From Acidimicrobiia bacterium (lineage in GTDB: Bacteria; Actinomycetota; Acidimicrobiia; Spongiisociales; JAHEDJ01): a DNA stretch of 64,000 nt. The DNA lies in the NCBI GenBank assembly GCA_029210695.1, contig JARGFH010000013.1:1-64000 (forward strand), given 5' to 3'. The translations under genes were made by a program, and so were the position numbers. This document shows positions 7,380 through 16,372 of the stretch, one piece after another (positions within the stretch are counted from its first letter, which is position 1; every line of letters starts with the position of its first letter). A model generated the notes under the pieces. The model ran no database searches. It was not told the DNA's origin and saw nothing but the letters and a program-made list of their open reading frames with translations.

Positions 7380-7994
7380 ATGAGTTCCTTCCCTCGCTCT
7401 CTTGTCATCTTTGCCCTCGTGCTGGGGACGGTTCTTGGCGCCTGCGAAGGCGCCGTCATTCCGGCGGTGGGACAACTGGAGGGTGTAGTCCTACAGACGC
7501 CGACCCCCAAAGCAGCCTTCAGCCTCACCGATACCAGCGGCCGCCTCTACGATTTCTCTCTCGAGACCGATGGCCGGTTGACCTTCCTCTATTTCGGCTA
7601 TTCGAACTGCCCGGACATCTGCCCTGTGCATCTCGCCCAGTTGGCAGAGGTGTTCGATCAACTCCCGGACGTACGTCGAAACTCGACGGTTGTATTCGTG
7701 ACCGTCGATCCGGAGCGAGATACTCCGGAAGCGATCCGCGCGTTCCTCGATGCTTTCAGTTCCGACTTCGTGGGGCTGACCGGCTCTCCGGAAGAACTCG
7801 AAGCCGCGCAGAGGGCTGCGGGAGTTCCTCCGGCGGTGAAGGAGGGCGATGGGGAGAAGTACACGATGGGCCATGCCGGGCAGGTGCTGGTCTATACCCC
7901 GGATGGCTTCGGCTACAGCGTCTACCCGTTCGGAACGAGGCAAAGCGATTGGATCCATGACCTGCCGATATTGCTGGAGCGGTTGGAGTCGTGA
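7380..7994 (+). CDS. Sco1/SenC-family copper chaperone lipoprotein
   Basis: Extracytoplasmic thioredoxin-fold protein that delivers copper to, or reduces, the CuA site of cytochrome oxidase. The N-terminus is a lipoprotein signal with lipobox LGAC. The copper ligands are present: the CxxxC motif in NCPDICPVHL and the distant His in YTMGHAGQV. VDPERDTPEAI is also typical. The ATG at 7380 gives a normal signal peptide; a GTG 33 nt upstream is possible. Its stop overlaps the GTG of the PCuAC gene by 4 nt, beginning a four-gene coupled operon. Confidence 0.92.
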   Translation: MSSFPRSLVIFALVLGTVLGACEGAVIPAVGQLEGVVLQTPTPKAAFSLTDTSGRLYDFSLETDGRLTFLYFGYSNCPDICPVHLAQLAEVFDQLPDVRRNSTVVFVTVDPERDTPEAIRAFLDAFSSDFVGLTGSPEELEAAQRAAGVPPAVKEGDGEKYTMGHAGQVLVYTPDGFGYSVYPFGTRQSDWIHDLPILLERLES

Positions 7995-8416
7995 GGCGAA
8001 TCGCTTTGGGACTCGTCGTCGCCGCAATGGTGGTCGCATGTACATCATCGGCCGGAATCCAGGTCCGCAATGCGGTGATCGCAGAGCCGGCAGGTGCCAA
8101 CACTGCCCTCTACTTCGAGATCGAGAACACTCGGAATCAGTCCGATCACCTCATCGGAGCCCGCACCGAAGTTGCCACGGCCGAAGTACACCGAAGCTTT
8201 TCCGGGAATGGGCAGATGCATATGGAGCACGTCACGGCCGTGGAGATCGCTGGGGGAGAAGCGGTTGTCTTCGAGCCGGGAGGGCTGCATGTCATGCTCC
8301 TGGATGTCGATCGATTGAAGCCCGAGCAGGTAGTCATATTCGTTCTTGAATTCGAGATTGCCGGTGATGTAGAAGTGGAAGCGACGGTCAAGCCCTACGC
8401 AGCGATCGCACCGTGA
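7991..8416 (+). CDS. Copper chaperone PCu(A)C
   Basis: Periplasm-type copper chaperone (DUF461/PCuAC) of 141 residues that loads Cu(I) on oxidase assembly factors. The H(M)x10Mx21HxM motif is recognisable in AEVHRSF, GQMHMEHV and the downstream GGLHVMLLDVD. The N-terminus is a lipoprotein signal (MVVACTSS). GTG start overlapping the Sco1 stop (GTGA). It lies between Sco1 and a cytochrome c, its usual partners. Confidence 0.92.
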   Translation: MRRIALGLVVAAMVVACTSSAGIQVRNAVIAEPAGANTALYFEIENTRNQSDHLIGARTEVATAEVHRSFSGNGQMHMEHVTAVEIAGGEAVVFEPGGLHVMLLDVDRLKPEQVVIFVLEFEIAGDVEVEATVKPYAAIAP

Positions 8417-8766
8417 AGCGGGTCACGGCTCTGCTGTCGGCGGTTGCGATAGGCCTAGCCGGTTGCGCGCAGAGCGCCGACTGGTCGGAGGACACCGTAC
8501 GCGGCGAAGCTCTGGTACGGGAGCTTGGCTGTCTGGCATGCCACGGACAGGAGGACGGCGTCGGTCCGGCCTGGACCGGAGCCTGGGGAACATCGCGGAG
8601 ACTCGCCGATGGATCTACCGTGGTGTTTGATGGAGCGTACATTCGCAGTTCAGTGCTGGAGCCGGCGGCTCAGGTGGTGATGGGTTTTGACCCGGTCATG
8701 CCCTCGTTCTCATTGACAGAGGACGATCTCGCCGCGATCGTGGCATACCTGGAGGAGTCCACATGA
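8413..8766 (+). CDS. Cytochrome c lipoprotein
   Basis: A 117-residue single-haem class I cytochrome c. A lipoprotein signal with lipobox LAGC anchors it outside the membrane. The haem attachment site is CLACHG and the likely axial Met is in FDPVMPSFSL, followed by the C-terminal helix DLAAIVAYLEE. The spacing is close to that of the cytochrome c domain of caa3 oxidase subunit II, so it may be an electron donor to the oxidase. GTG start overlapping the previous stop by 4 nt; it overlaps CtaG by 4 nt. Confidence 0.9.
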   Translation: MKRVTALLSAVAIGLAGCAQSADWSEDTVRGEALVRELGCLACHGQEDGVGPAWTGAWGTSRRLADGSTVVFDGAYIRSSVLEPAAQVVMGFDPVMPSFSLTEDDLAAIVAYLEEST

Positions 8767-9572
8767 ACATCTCGTGGTGGTGCACGGCGCTATCCGAACC
8801 GTGGTCGTGGACCTTCCGCGCCTACCCGGGGGTCTGGCTCGTGGTTGCCGCGCTCGCCGGTGGATATGCATTGGCGATTCGCAGTAACCGCCGGCTCGAA
8901 GGACATTCTCTGCGTGAGACCGGGTTCTTCGTGGCCGGGCTACTCGTGTTCTGGGTCGCGTCCGACTGGCCGCTCGGGACGCTCGGGGCCGGGTATCTCG
9001 CCAGTGCTCACATGTTGCAGTACGTTTTGTACGTTCTGGTGGCCGCGCCGCTGCTCTGGTTGGGAACGCCGGAATGGCTCGCCCGCCGGATTCTGGCGGC
9101 CACCGGCATCTATCGGGCCGGACGATCTTTGCGACGGTTCCCGTTGTTGATGGGTGCAGTATTCAACGTGACCCTGATACTGACCCACACGCCCATCGCC
9201 GTGGATAGCTTGCGGCCGACGCAGTTCGGTTCCTTCGCGATGGATGCGCTCTGGTTGTTGTCCGGCCTCGCACTCTGGGCGCCTATCGTCGGCTCGATTG
9301 CCGAGTTCACTCAGCGGTCGTATCCGGCGCGGATGTTGTATCTGTTCTTCACGACGGGCGTCGTCACGATTCTTCCCGCCAGCTTCCTGACGTTTGCGAG
9401 CCTTCCGCTCTATCGAACCTACGAGCTTGCTCCCCGGGTATTCGGGCTGACTGCCATCAATGATCAGCAGATCGCCGGCCTCATCATGAAACTGAGCGCG
9501 GTTCCGATCATCTGGCCGGTTCTGGCGGGAATGATGTATCGCTGGGCGACATCAGAGCGGGCTTCCGTATAG
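8763..9572 (+). CDS. CtaG-type (caa3) cytochrome oxidase assembly protein
   Basis: Polytopic membrane protein of 269 residues from the caa3_CtaG family, with about seven hydrophobic segments. Family features include the SAHMLQYVLYVLVAAPLLWL segment with its conserved His, LTHTP and the WLLSGLALWAPI helix. In Bacillus and actinobacteria such proteins aid copper-dependent maturation of cytochrome c oxidase. It is the last gene of the Sco1 operon. No oxidase structural subunit lies in the window, so the oxidase is encoded elsewhere. Confidence 0.92.
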   Translation: MNISWWCTALSEPWSWTFRAYPGVWLVVAALAGGYALAIRSNRRLEGHSLRETGFFVAGLLVFWVASDWPLGTLGAGYLASAHMLQYVLYVLVAAPLLWLGTPEWLARRILAATGIYRAGRSLRRFPLLMGAVFNVTLILTHTPIAVDSLRPTQFGSFAMDALWLLSGLALWAPIVGSIAEFTQRSYPARMLYLFFTTGVVTILPASFLTFASLPLYRTYELAPRVFGLTAINDQQIAGLIMKLSAVPIIWPVLAGMMYRWATSERASV

Positions 9573-9665
9573 GCCTGAGGTTCCGCGGTCGCTCCCAGGA
9601 AAGGATCAGCGGGGAAGTTCCGGTGCTGGATTCGTCCGGCCGCACACACTAGTTTCATCACCGTT

Positions 9666-10025
9666 ATGAAACGAAGAAGCCCGTTGATCTGTCGGTGGTG
9701 CGGGGAGGAGTTCCTCGACACACCCGGACCGGGTCGTCCTAGGCAGTATTGCCGGGCCAGTCACCGCCAGCGCGCCTACGAAGCCCGGCGGTTGGGAGAG
9801 AGTCGCCAGTTGCTGCCAGACGAGGTGATCGTGTCTCGCCGTGCATGGGATACGCTGCGCGACGCCCTGTACCGCCTCGAGTCCGCCGCAGAGGACGTCG
9901 CCATCGACCTCGAAACCGGAACGCCCACCAAAACGGATTATGTCAACGCACTCGCACACCTCAGCGAAGCGGTGCGACAACTCCAGGACGTGTCGGTCGA
10001 ACCCGTGGCCCTGGGCAGCGGCTGA
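9666..10025 (+). CDS. CxxC / YCRxxHR zinc-ribbon-like hypothetical protein
   Basis: A 119-residue protein. The first 45 residues hold CRWCGEEF, then RPRQYCRASHRQRAYEARR, an arrangement seen in small actinobacterial proteins with a treble-clef-like metal site where two Cys and a Cys/His pair bind zinc. The rest is helical (AWDTLRDALYRLESAAEDVA and ALAHLSEAVRQLQ). The basic QRAYEARR segment could touch nucleic acid. No function is known. The preceding gap and the following palindrome-bearing gap suggest a single-gene unit. Confidence 0.7.
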   Translation: MKRRSPLICRWCGEEFLDTPGPGRPRQYCRASHRQRAYEARRLGESRQLLPDEVIVSRRAWDTLRDALYRLESAAEDVAIDLETGTPTKTDYVNALAHLSEAVRQLQDVSVEPVALGSG

Positions 10026-10037
10026 CGACCATCAATC

Positions 10038-10050
10038 CGTCACTGTGACG
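10038..10050. repeat. Palindrome CGTCAC-T-GTGACG
   Basis: Six-bp arms around a central T. Its right flank (GTGACGTAAC) resembles that of the longer palindrome at 10191, so both could bind the same protein. The partner is unknown. Confidence 0.6.
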
Positions 10051-10190
10051 TAACCATCCCGACCTCCTGCTCCAGGGGATCGGGGACAACCGTGCGCCAG
10101 GATGGCGGGCATCGCGTTTCCCCGCCCAGGACCTTCGATCGACCTGTCCGAGCTGCGACCCGCAGGCAATGTCACGGCCGCGGCGTCGTT

Positions 10191-10209
10191 TTGCGTCACC
10201 GTGACGCAA
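10191..10209. repeat. Palindrome TTGCGTCAC-C-GTGACGCAA
   Basis: Perfect 9-bp arms around one central base, too close to form a good RNA hairpin and therefore more like a dimeric protein-binding site. It shares the core CGTCACnGTGACG with the site at 10038. Confidence 0.7.
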
Positions 10210-10444
10210 ACCTCACGGGCCCGAGACACGACGCGATCAGAGCAGGATTCGGGCTCGATGCCGCCCGGGACGGCTGGGCGGCAGTCGCTGAGTCCTGCGA
10301 CCGTCTGGAACCCGGACCGTCTGCCTTCGGTTTGCCGAAAGGGAGAACCGCACAGGCAGTTCGGCCGGCCATCTGCATCGGGATCTATCAAACCGTGCGA
10401 CTTGACGTAGCGCCCATAATCATCGTTATGTAAAGTAATCTCGT

Positions 10445-12187
10445 CTACTCCTGAGCGAGCCGTTCAGCCAGTTCGCTCAGCTCCAACCACCGCGTTTCCG
10501 CCCGGTCGACGTCATCGAGCGCGACAGAAAGCCTGCGTGATAGATCGGCGAACCGTTCGTGATCTCCGACCGCATCATCGAGCGCGGCGGTCAACTCGTC
10601 TCGCCGGCTTTCGAGGGTCGGGATCATCATCGTGAGCTGAGTGAGTTCCCTCTGGTCTCTGTATGAGAGCTTGCGCGACTGCTGCGGCCGTCGGTTGGCG
10701 GAACCGCCGGGTCTCGAAGTGTCCGCTGGCCGCGCCATGGTTGCGTCACGATAGGCGACCCATCCTCCCGGGTGATGGAGAACCGATCCATCGGTCTCGA
10801 TCGAGAAGATATTCAGACACGTTCTCTCCAGGAAATAGCGGTCGTGGCTTGCCACCACGAGTGCCCCGTTCCAGGCGTCGAGATACTCCTCGAGGATCGT
10901 GAGTGTTTCGATGTCGAGGTCGTTGGTCGGTTCGTCGAGGAGCAACAGATTCGGCGCTTCCATCAGGGTCAGCAAGAGCTCGAGCCTGCGTCGCTCTCCA
11001 CCGGAGAGATCGCCTACCTCCGACTGTTGCTGATCTCTCGTGAACTGGAACCGTTCGAGCAGCTGCGCACCCGAAACCCTGATACCACTCTCGAGGAGCA
11101 CCTCGTCGAGATGCTCGCGAACGGCGGCGTAGAGTCGCATCTGGGGTGGAATGGGTCGGGGATCCTGACCGTACCAACCCGGGTGAACTGTCGAGCCCAT
11201 CGTCACGGTTCCTTCATCAGGTTCGATGAGGCCGGAGATGAGCCTCAGGAGGGTGGTCTTGCCTGCCGCGTTCGGGCCAACAATTCCCACTCGTGCGTCC
11301 GCCTGAAGCTTGAACTCGACGTGCCGGAGCACCCACACGTCACCGTACCGCTTGCCGGCACTGTGGAGGTTCACGACCTTCGAGCCGATGCGACGAGCTG
11401 GAAGCTCGATGGTGAGTTCTTGGCCCACCCCTCCCGCTTGTCGCGCCATCAGATCCTGCGCCCGGCTCACCCGGGCCCGCGATTTGGTGGTACGCGCCTT
11501 TGGTGATCTTCGTAGCCATGCCAGTTCGGTCTTGATCCGCTGCTGGAGGCGATGTTCTGCCGTCGCCTCCAGAACCCTGCGCTTTGCAGACGCCTCGAGA
11601 TAGTCTTTGTACGTACCCTGGTGTGAATACAACGTTCGATCGTGAACCTCGATGACGCGAGTCGCGACCCGGTCCAGCAGGAAGCGGTCGTGAGTCACCA
11701 GCATTAGCGCCTCTCTGCGGTCACGCAGGTGGTCCTCCAACCAGTCGATCAGATCGACATCGAGATGGTTGGTTGGCTCGTCGAGAATGAGAAGATCGCA
11801 CTCAACGCTGAGCGCCACGGCCAGTGCGAGGCGTTTGCGCTGTCCACCGGAGAGCGTGGAGCAGATGGCGTCGAGGTCCGTCAGCCCGAATCGATCCGCC
11901 ATGGCGATCGCAGTTCGTTCTTCTCCTATGATCTCGCCGACGGTGGCGTTTTCCTGAAAGACCGGATTCTGATCCAGGCGGGCGATCTGCAAACCCCGGG
12001 CCCGCACAATCGAACCGGCATCGGCTTGCTCGGTCCCTGCGATGATCGCCAGCAACGTCGTCTTGCCCGAACCGTTCCGCCCGATCACCCCGATGTGATC
12101 GCCTGCTGAAATCCCCATCGAAACTTCTTCCAACACCGGTTGCTCCGGATAGGAGATGGATATACCTTCAAGGCTCAGCAGATGCAT
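10445..12187 (-). CDS. ABC-F family ATPase, Uup-like
   Basis: Cytoplasmic protein with two ABC ATPase cassettes and no membrane domain, 580 residues. Cassette 1 has GRNGSGKTTL, LSGGQRKRL and LDEPTNHLD; cassette 2 has GPNAAGKTTL, LSGGERRRLEL and LDEPTNDLD. A basic linker (about 215-260) corresponds to the P-site tRNA interaction motif. The C-terminal 80 residues form a coiled coil (LSYRDQRELTQL, then long charged helices), the hallmark of the Uup branch, which acts on ribosomes and branched DNA intermediates. Resistance-type ABC-F proteins are a less likely alternative because the coiled coil fits Uup. Confidence 0.9.
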   Translation of the reverse strand: MHLLSLEGISISYPEQPVLEEVSMGISAGDHIGVIGRNGSGKTTLLAIIAGTEQADAGSIVRARGLQIARLDQNPVFQENATVGEIIGEERTAIAMADRFGLTDLDAICSTLSGGQRKRLALAVALSVECDLLILDEPTNHLDVDLIDWLEDHLRDRREALMLVTHDRFLLDRVATRVIEVHDRTLYSHQGTYKDYLEASAKRRVLEATAEHRLQQRIKTELAWLRRSPKARTTKSRARVSRAQDLMARQAGGVGQELTIELPARRIGSKVVNLHSAGKRYGDVWVLRHVEFKLQADARVGIVGPNAAGKTTLLRLISGLIEPDEGTVTMGSTVHPGWYGQDPRPIPPQMRLYAAVREHLDEVLLESGIRVSGAQLLERFQFTRDQQQSEVGDLSGGERRRLELLLTLMEAPNLLLLDEPTNDLDIETLTILEEYLDAWNGALVVASHDRYFLERTCLNIFSIETDGSVLHHPGGWVAYRDATMARPADTSRPGGSANRRPQQSRKLSYRDQRELTQLTMMIPTLESRRDELTAALDDAVGDHERFADLSRRLSVALDDVDRAETRWLELSELAERLAQE

Positions 12188-12279
12188 GCGAGGAGGCTAG
12201 GCGAGCGGAGATGAGTCGAAATCGCCGGCGCCGAGTCGGGGTACTCCCCTCCCCCGCCGCCGGGGCCTGGTCCGGTCGG

Positions 12280-13106
12280 CTACTCCTTGAGCGCGCCGGA
12301 CATCATGCCGCTCAGGAAGTAGCGGCCGAGGAACACGTAGATCAGCAGGGTCGGTACTGCGGCGAGGAAAGAGGCGGCCATCTGGACGTTCCAGGCGATG
12401 ATCTGACTTCCGGCCAGGTTGTTGAGCGCGACCGTTACGGGCCAGTTCTCTGTGTTCGTCAACACAACGGCGAAGAGAAAGTCGTTCCAGGCCGATGTGA
12501 ACTGCCAGATGTAGACGACGACGAAGCTTGGTATGGCGAGGGGAAGCATGATCCGGGTAAATGTGCCGAAGATCCCGGCACCATCGATCTTTGCTGCTTC
12601 GATCAGCGTCTCGGGAATCGTTGCGAAGTAGTTACGAAAGATCAGAGCCGTGATCGGAATGCCGTAGATGACATGGACCAGTACGAGTCCCCAGGTGCCT
12701 CCCGCCAAACCTATCTTCGACATGAAGGTGACCAGCGGAATCAGCACGGCCTGGTATGGGATGAACATCCCGAACAACAGAACAGGGAAGACAATATTGG
12801 CTCCCTTGAACTTCCACTTGGCGAGCACGAAGCCGTTGATAGAGCCCAGGACTGAGGAGATGGTGGCCGCCGGGACAACGATCTTGACCGAGTTCCAGAG
12901 ATTGGGACGCAGCGCTTCCCAGGCGGCCCGGAAATTGTCGAACGCAAAACCCGACGGCAGGTTCCACATCGTGCTGAGGCTGACCTCGTCAAAGCTCTTG
13001 AATCCGGTGTTCAACATCACGTAGAGCGGTACCAGATAGAACAGCGCCATCATCGTCAGCGGTATGTACACCCAGGCGCGTCGCGAGCCGGGAGCAGCGA
13101 GAGTGG

Positions 13107-13110
<4 letters not shown>
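12280..13110 (-). CDS. Carbohydrate ABC transporter permease (MalG-type)
   Basis: Inner-membrane permease of 276 residues with about six TM segments and the EAA loop ETLIEAAKIDGAGIFGTF that docks the ATPase. The end YFLSGMMSGALKE is typical of MalG/UgpE-type subunits. The ATG at 13110 overlaps the stop of the upstream permease by 4 nt, and the signature start of the family follows directly; a much longer upstream frame is only an overlap with that gene. With the adjacent galT-galK unit it probably imports galactose or a related sugar. No ATPase gene accompanies it. Confidence 0.92.
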
Positions 13111-14048
<938 letters not shown>

Positions 14049-14070
14049 TCAATGCTCCCGGGTTGGCAAA

Positions 14071-14104
14071 CGGTCGGTTCCCCCGCTTATGGGGGAACCG
14101 ACCG
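14071..14104 (-). terminator. Intercistronic hairpin between binding protein and permeases
   Basis: Perfect 14-bp stem CGGTCGGTTCCCCC / GGGGGAACCGACCG with a 6-nt loop, located 22 nt after the binding-protein stop and 22 nt before the permease start. Such hairpins usually stabilise the upstream mRNA or cause partial termination so that binding protein exceeds permease. Confidence 0.8.
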
Positions 14105-14125
14105 TAAATGGTCGTGACTAAGAAC

Positions 14126-15427
14126 CTAGCCGGAAGCTGTTTGCGCAGCGACCAATGCCGTCTGGAAGGCAGCAACGTCGCGGTCGAGCAGGAACAAGCC
14201 GAGCGCGCTGTCGATTTCCGACTTCCAGGAGTCATTGGCAACGACACCGTGGGTCAGGCTTCCGACCACAGTATCGCTCGCCCAGTCATCCATGGCCGAC
14301 AGCAGGTACTCGCCGTAGAGGCTGCGATCTCCATCGCTCCGTGCCGGGATCGAGCCCTTGACGGGGTTGAAGGCGTCTTGTCCTTCGAGCGACCCGGCAA
14401 CCGTTAGCCAGGCAATCGCAGCGTCACGGTGTGGTGCGTTCTTCGCAAGAACGAAGCTATCGGACAGGAACTGGAACAACCCGCCTGTGCCCGGCACCGG
14501 CGCCCACCCGAAGTCGGCGTTCGGCTCCATGCCGAGTTCACGGTAGAAGCCCTCGGCCCAGTCACCCATGATGTTGAAGGCTGCATCGCCGTCCAACACC
14601 AGTTGTCCGGCATCCTGCCATGACAGAGCTGATGCGTCGGAGTTGGTGTAGTCCAACACCTTGTCAAATGCTTCGAGGGCGGCCGTTACCTCTGCGCTGT
14701 CCCAACTCACGGATCCATCCCAGAGGCCGTTCCAGCCATCGGCTCCCAAAGAGGCAAGCATGATGGTTTCCATGAGGTGCATCGAGGTCCACTGCTCACC
14801 CATCGCCAGCGGGGCATTCATCCCGGCTGCCTGGAGAGCATCCAAGGCGGCGAAGAAATCATCGAGAGAGGCGGGGATATCGATACCGTTGTCGGCCAGC
14901 ACCGTCGGGTTGGTCCATAGAACGTTGGCGCGGTGGATGTTCACCGGTACCGAGTAGATGTTGCCGCCGTCGCTGATCAAGGGGATCAACGTCTCGGGCA
15001 TGACATCCAGCCATCCCTCCTGGTCATAGAGGAAGTTGAGCGGCTCGATCTGATCGGCTGCCACGTAGGTGCCGATGAGCTCCTGCCCAGCGTGCCCCTG
15101 CCAGCTATCCGGTGGATCGTTCGCCTGGAGCCGCGAGGCGAGAACGGCCCGCGCATTGGTTCCGGCGCCGCCGGCCACTGCCGAGTTCACGAAAGTGATG
15201 TTGGGATCGGTCGTCGCGAAGACAGCGATCATCGCATCGAGACCCGCTGCCTCACCGCCGCCCGTCCACCAGCTGAATACTTCGACTTCATCTGCAGCGC
15301 CACCCGCGAGTGTTGTTGCCGTCGTATCCCCATCGGTGGTGCTCGTGCTGTCGTCGCCACATGCTGCCGCTACGAGCGTGAGCGCCAGCAGCACAGCAAC
15401 GAAGCGAAAAACCTTCTTGCCTGTCAT
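14126..15427 (-). CDS. Sugar ABC transporter substrate-binding lipoprotein
   Basis: Extracellular solute-binding protein family 1, 433 residues. Lipoprotein signal with lipobox AAACG at about residue 22, then a Thr-rich linker (DDSTSTTDGDTTATT). The mature part starts VEVFSWWTGGGEAAGLDAM, the opening typical of glucose/galactose-type binding proteins, with later VNIHRANVLWTNP, NIMGDWAEGFY and WLTVAGSLEGQDAFN. The gal genes are divergent and next door, so galactose, glucose or a galactoside is the likely ligand. First gene of the transporter operon. Confidence 0.92.
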   Translation of the reverse strand: MTGKKVFRFVAVLLALTLVAAACGDDSTSTTDGDTTATTLAGGAADEVEVFSWWTGGGEAAGLDAMIAVFATTDPNITFVNSAVAGGAGTNARAVLASRLQANDPPDSWQGHAGQELIGTYVAADQIEPLNFLYDQEGWLDVMPETLIPLISDGGNIYSVPVNIHRANVLWTNPTVLADNGIDIPASLDDFFAALDALQAAGMNAPLAMGEQWTSMHLMETIMLASLGADGWNGLWDGSVSWDSAEVTAALEAFDKVLDYTNSDASALSWQDAGQLVLDGDAAFNIMGDWAEGFYRELGMEPNADFGWAPVPGTGGLFQFLSDSFVLAKNAPHRDAAIAWLTVAGSLEGQDAFNPVKGSIPARSDGDRSLYGEYLLSAMDDWASDTVVGSLTHGVVANDSWKSEIDSALGLFLLDRDVAAFQTALVAAQTASG

Positions 15428-15482
15428 TGAAATTCACCCTTCCTGAAACCCAATCGGCCCATGCTGGACCGCGAATAAGACA

Positions 15483-15540
15483 AGACTACGTTTCCTTTCG
15501 TTTCGATGTCAAATCAACCGCGGTTTCGATATTTGACAAC
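15483..15540. promoter_or_regulatory. Divergent control region of the sugar uptake and gal genes
   Basis: Two direct repeats GTTTCGAT (15500-15507 and 15523-15530), each followed by a TCAAAT or ATTTGAC tail, and GTCAAAT (15508) opposing ATTTGAC (15531). On the minus strand TTGACA (15512-15507) with 18 nt to TAGTCT (15488-15483) is a plausible promoter for the binding-protein gene; on the plus strand TTGACA occurs at 15533. DeoR-type regulators often bind such repeats. Inferred from sequence only. Confidence 0.5.
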
Positions 15541-15568
15541 AAAACGACAGTCGGCGAAAGTTGAGCCA

Positions 15569-16372
15569 ATGGAGCACACTGCCTCGAAGGAACTGCCTGG
15601 AGCGGTCCGCCGCCGCCGAATGCTCTCCCTCATCCGGGAGCGCGAATTCATGCGGGTGAGCGACCTGGGCAGGATCTTCGGAATCTCGGAGGTCACAGTT
15701 CGCTCAGACCTCGATCATCTCGCCTCTACTTCGCCGATCCAACGGGTCCACGGTGGTGCGATTGTCCTGGACGGTCAGGTCAAGGCCGAGCGATCATTCG
15801 AACACTCCGAGGTCACCGCAGTTGACGAGAAGGCAGCGATCGGAGTCGCGGCAGCAGCCCTGGTGTCTTCTGGGGACTCTTTGATCATCGATGTAGGCAG
15901 CACCACAACTGCTGTGGCGCGGGCGGTCGCCCTGCGCAAGGATCTCGAGGACATTGTGATCTTCACAAACGGCCTGACGATCGCCATGGAGCTGGAGTCG
16001 GAGATCCCGAGGTTCACCGTCATCTTGACCGGCGGCACGCTCCGGCGCCAGCAACACTCCCTGGTCGACCCTTTCGCCAAGGTAGTCCTCGAGCAGGTGC
16101 ACGTGACCGCCGCGTTCATCGGGTGCAACGGCGTGCACCTGGACGAGGGGATCACCAACATCAACCTCCCGGAGGCAGCCGTCAAGAGGAGCATGGTCAA
16201 AGCCGCCGAACGGGTGGTCGTAGTGGCCGAAGGATCGAAGCTCGGCAGGATCAGCATGGTGCGTTGCGCGGAGTTGAGTGACGTCGACGTTCTCATCACC
16301 GGCCGCTCGGCACCCTCCGGGCTGGTTGATCCAATCCGCGATCTCGGTGTTACTACCACGGTGGCCGGATGA
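15569..16372 (+). CDS. DeoR/GlpR-family transcriptional regulator
   Basis: A 267-residue regulator with an N-terminal DeoR winged helix (RRRMLSLIREREF, then ISEVTVRSDLDHLA) and a C-terminal sugar-phosphate-binding DeoRC domain (DSLIIDVGSTTTAVA, FTNGLTIAMEL, LTGGTLRRQQHSLVDP). It likely represses galT-galK and the divergent sugar importer until a sugar phosphate binds. The ATG at 15569 was preferred; an in-frame ATG at 15506 would place the N-terminus inside the probable operator. It overlaps galT by 4 nt. Confidence 0.9.
   Translation: MEHTASKELPGAVRRRRMLSLIREREFMRVSDLGRIFGISEVTVRSDLDHLASTSPIQRVHGGAIVLDGQVKAERSFEHSEVTAVDEKAAIGVAAAALVSSGDSLIIDVGSTTTAVARAVALRKDLEDIVIFTNGLTIAMELESEIPRFTVILTGGTLRRQQHSLVDPFAKVVLEQVHVTAAFIGCNGVHLDEGITNINLPEAAVKRSMVKAAERVVVVAEGSKLGRISMVRCAELSDVDVLITGRSAPSGLVDPIRDLGVTTTVAG

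Larger units (their letters stand above)
10026..10444. other. Intergenic region with two related palindromes
   Basis: A 419-base gap between converging genes. It holds two related inverted repeats (listed separately) and an AT-rich patch near 10402-10440 with a promoter-like TTGACG. A 119-codon open frame exists on the minus strand but has no recognisable family and a weak start, so it is not called. No RNA gene was recognised. Confidence 0.6.

Noticed and set aside
10032-10391. A 119-codon minus-strand frame in the palindrome-bearing gap
   Set aside because: No ribosome-binding site, no family; the repeated VTVT words simply reflect the two palindromes.
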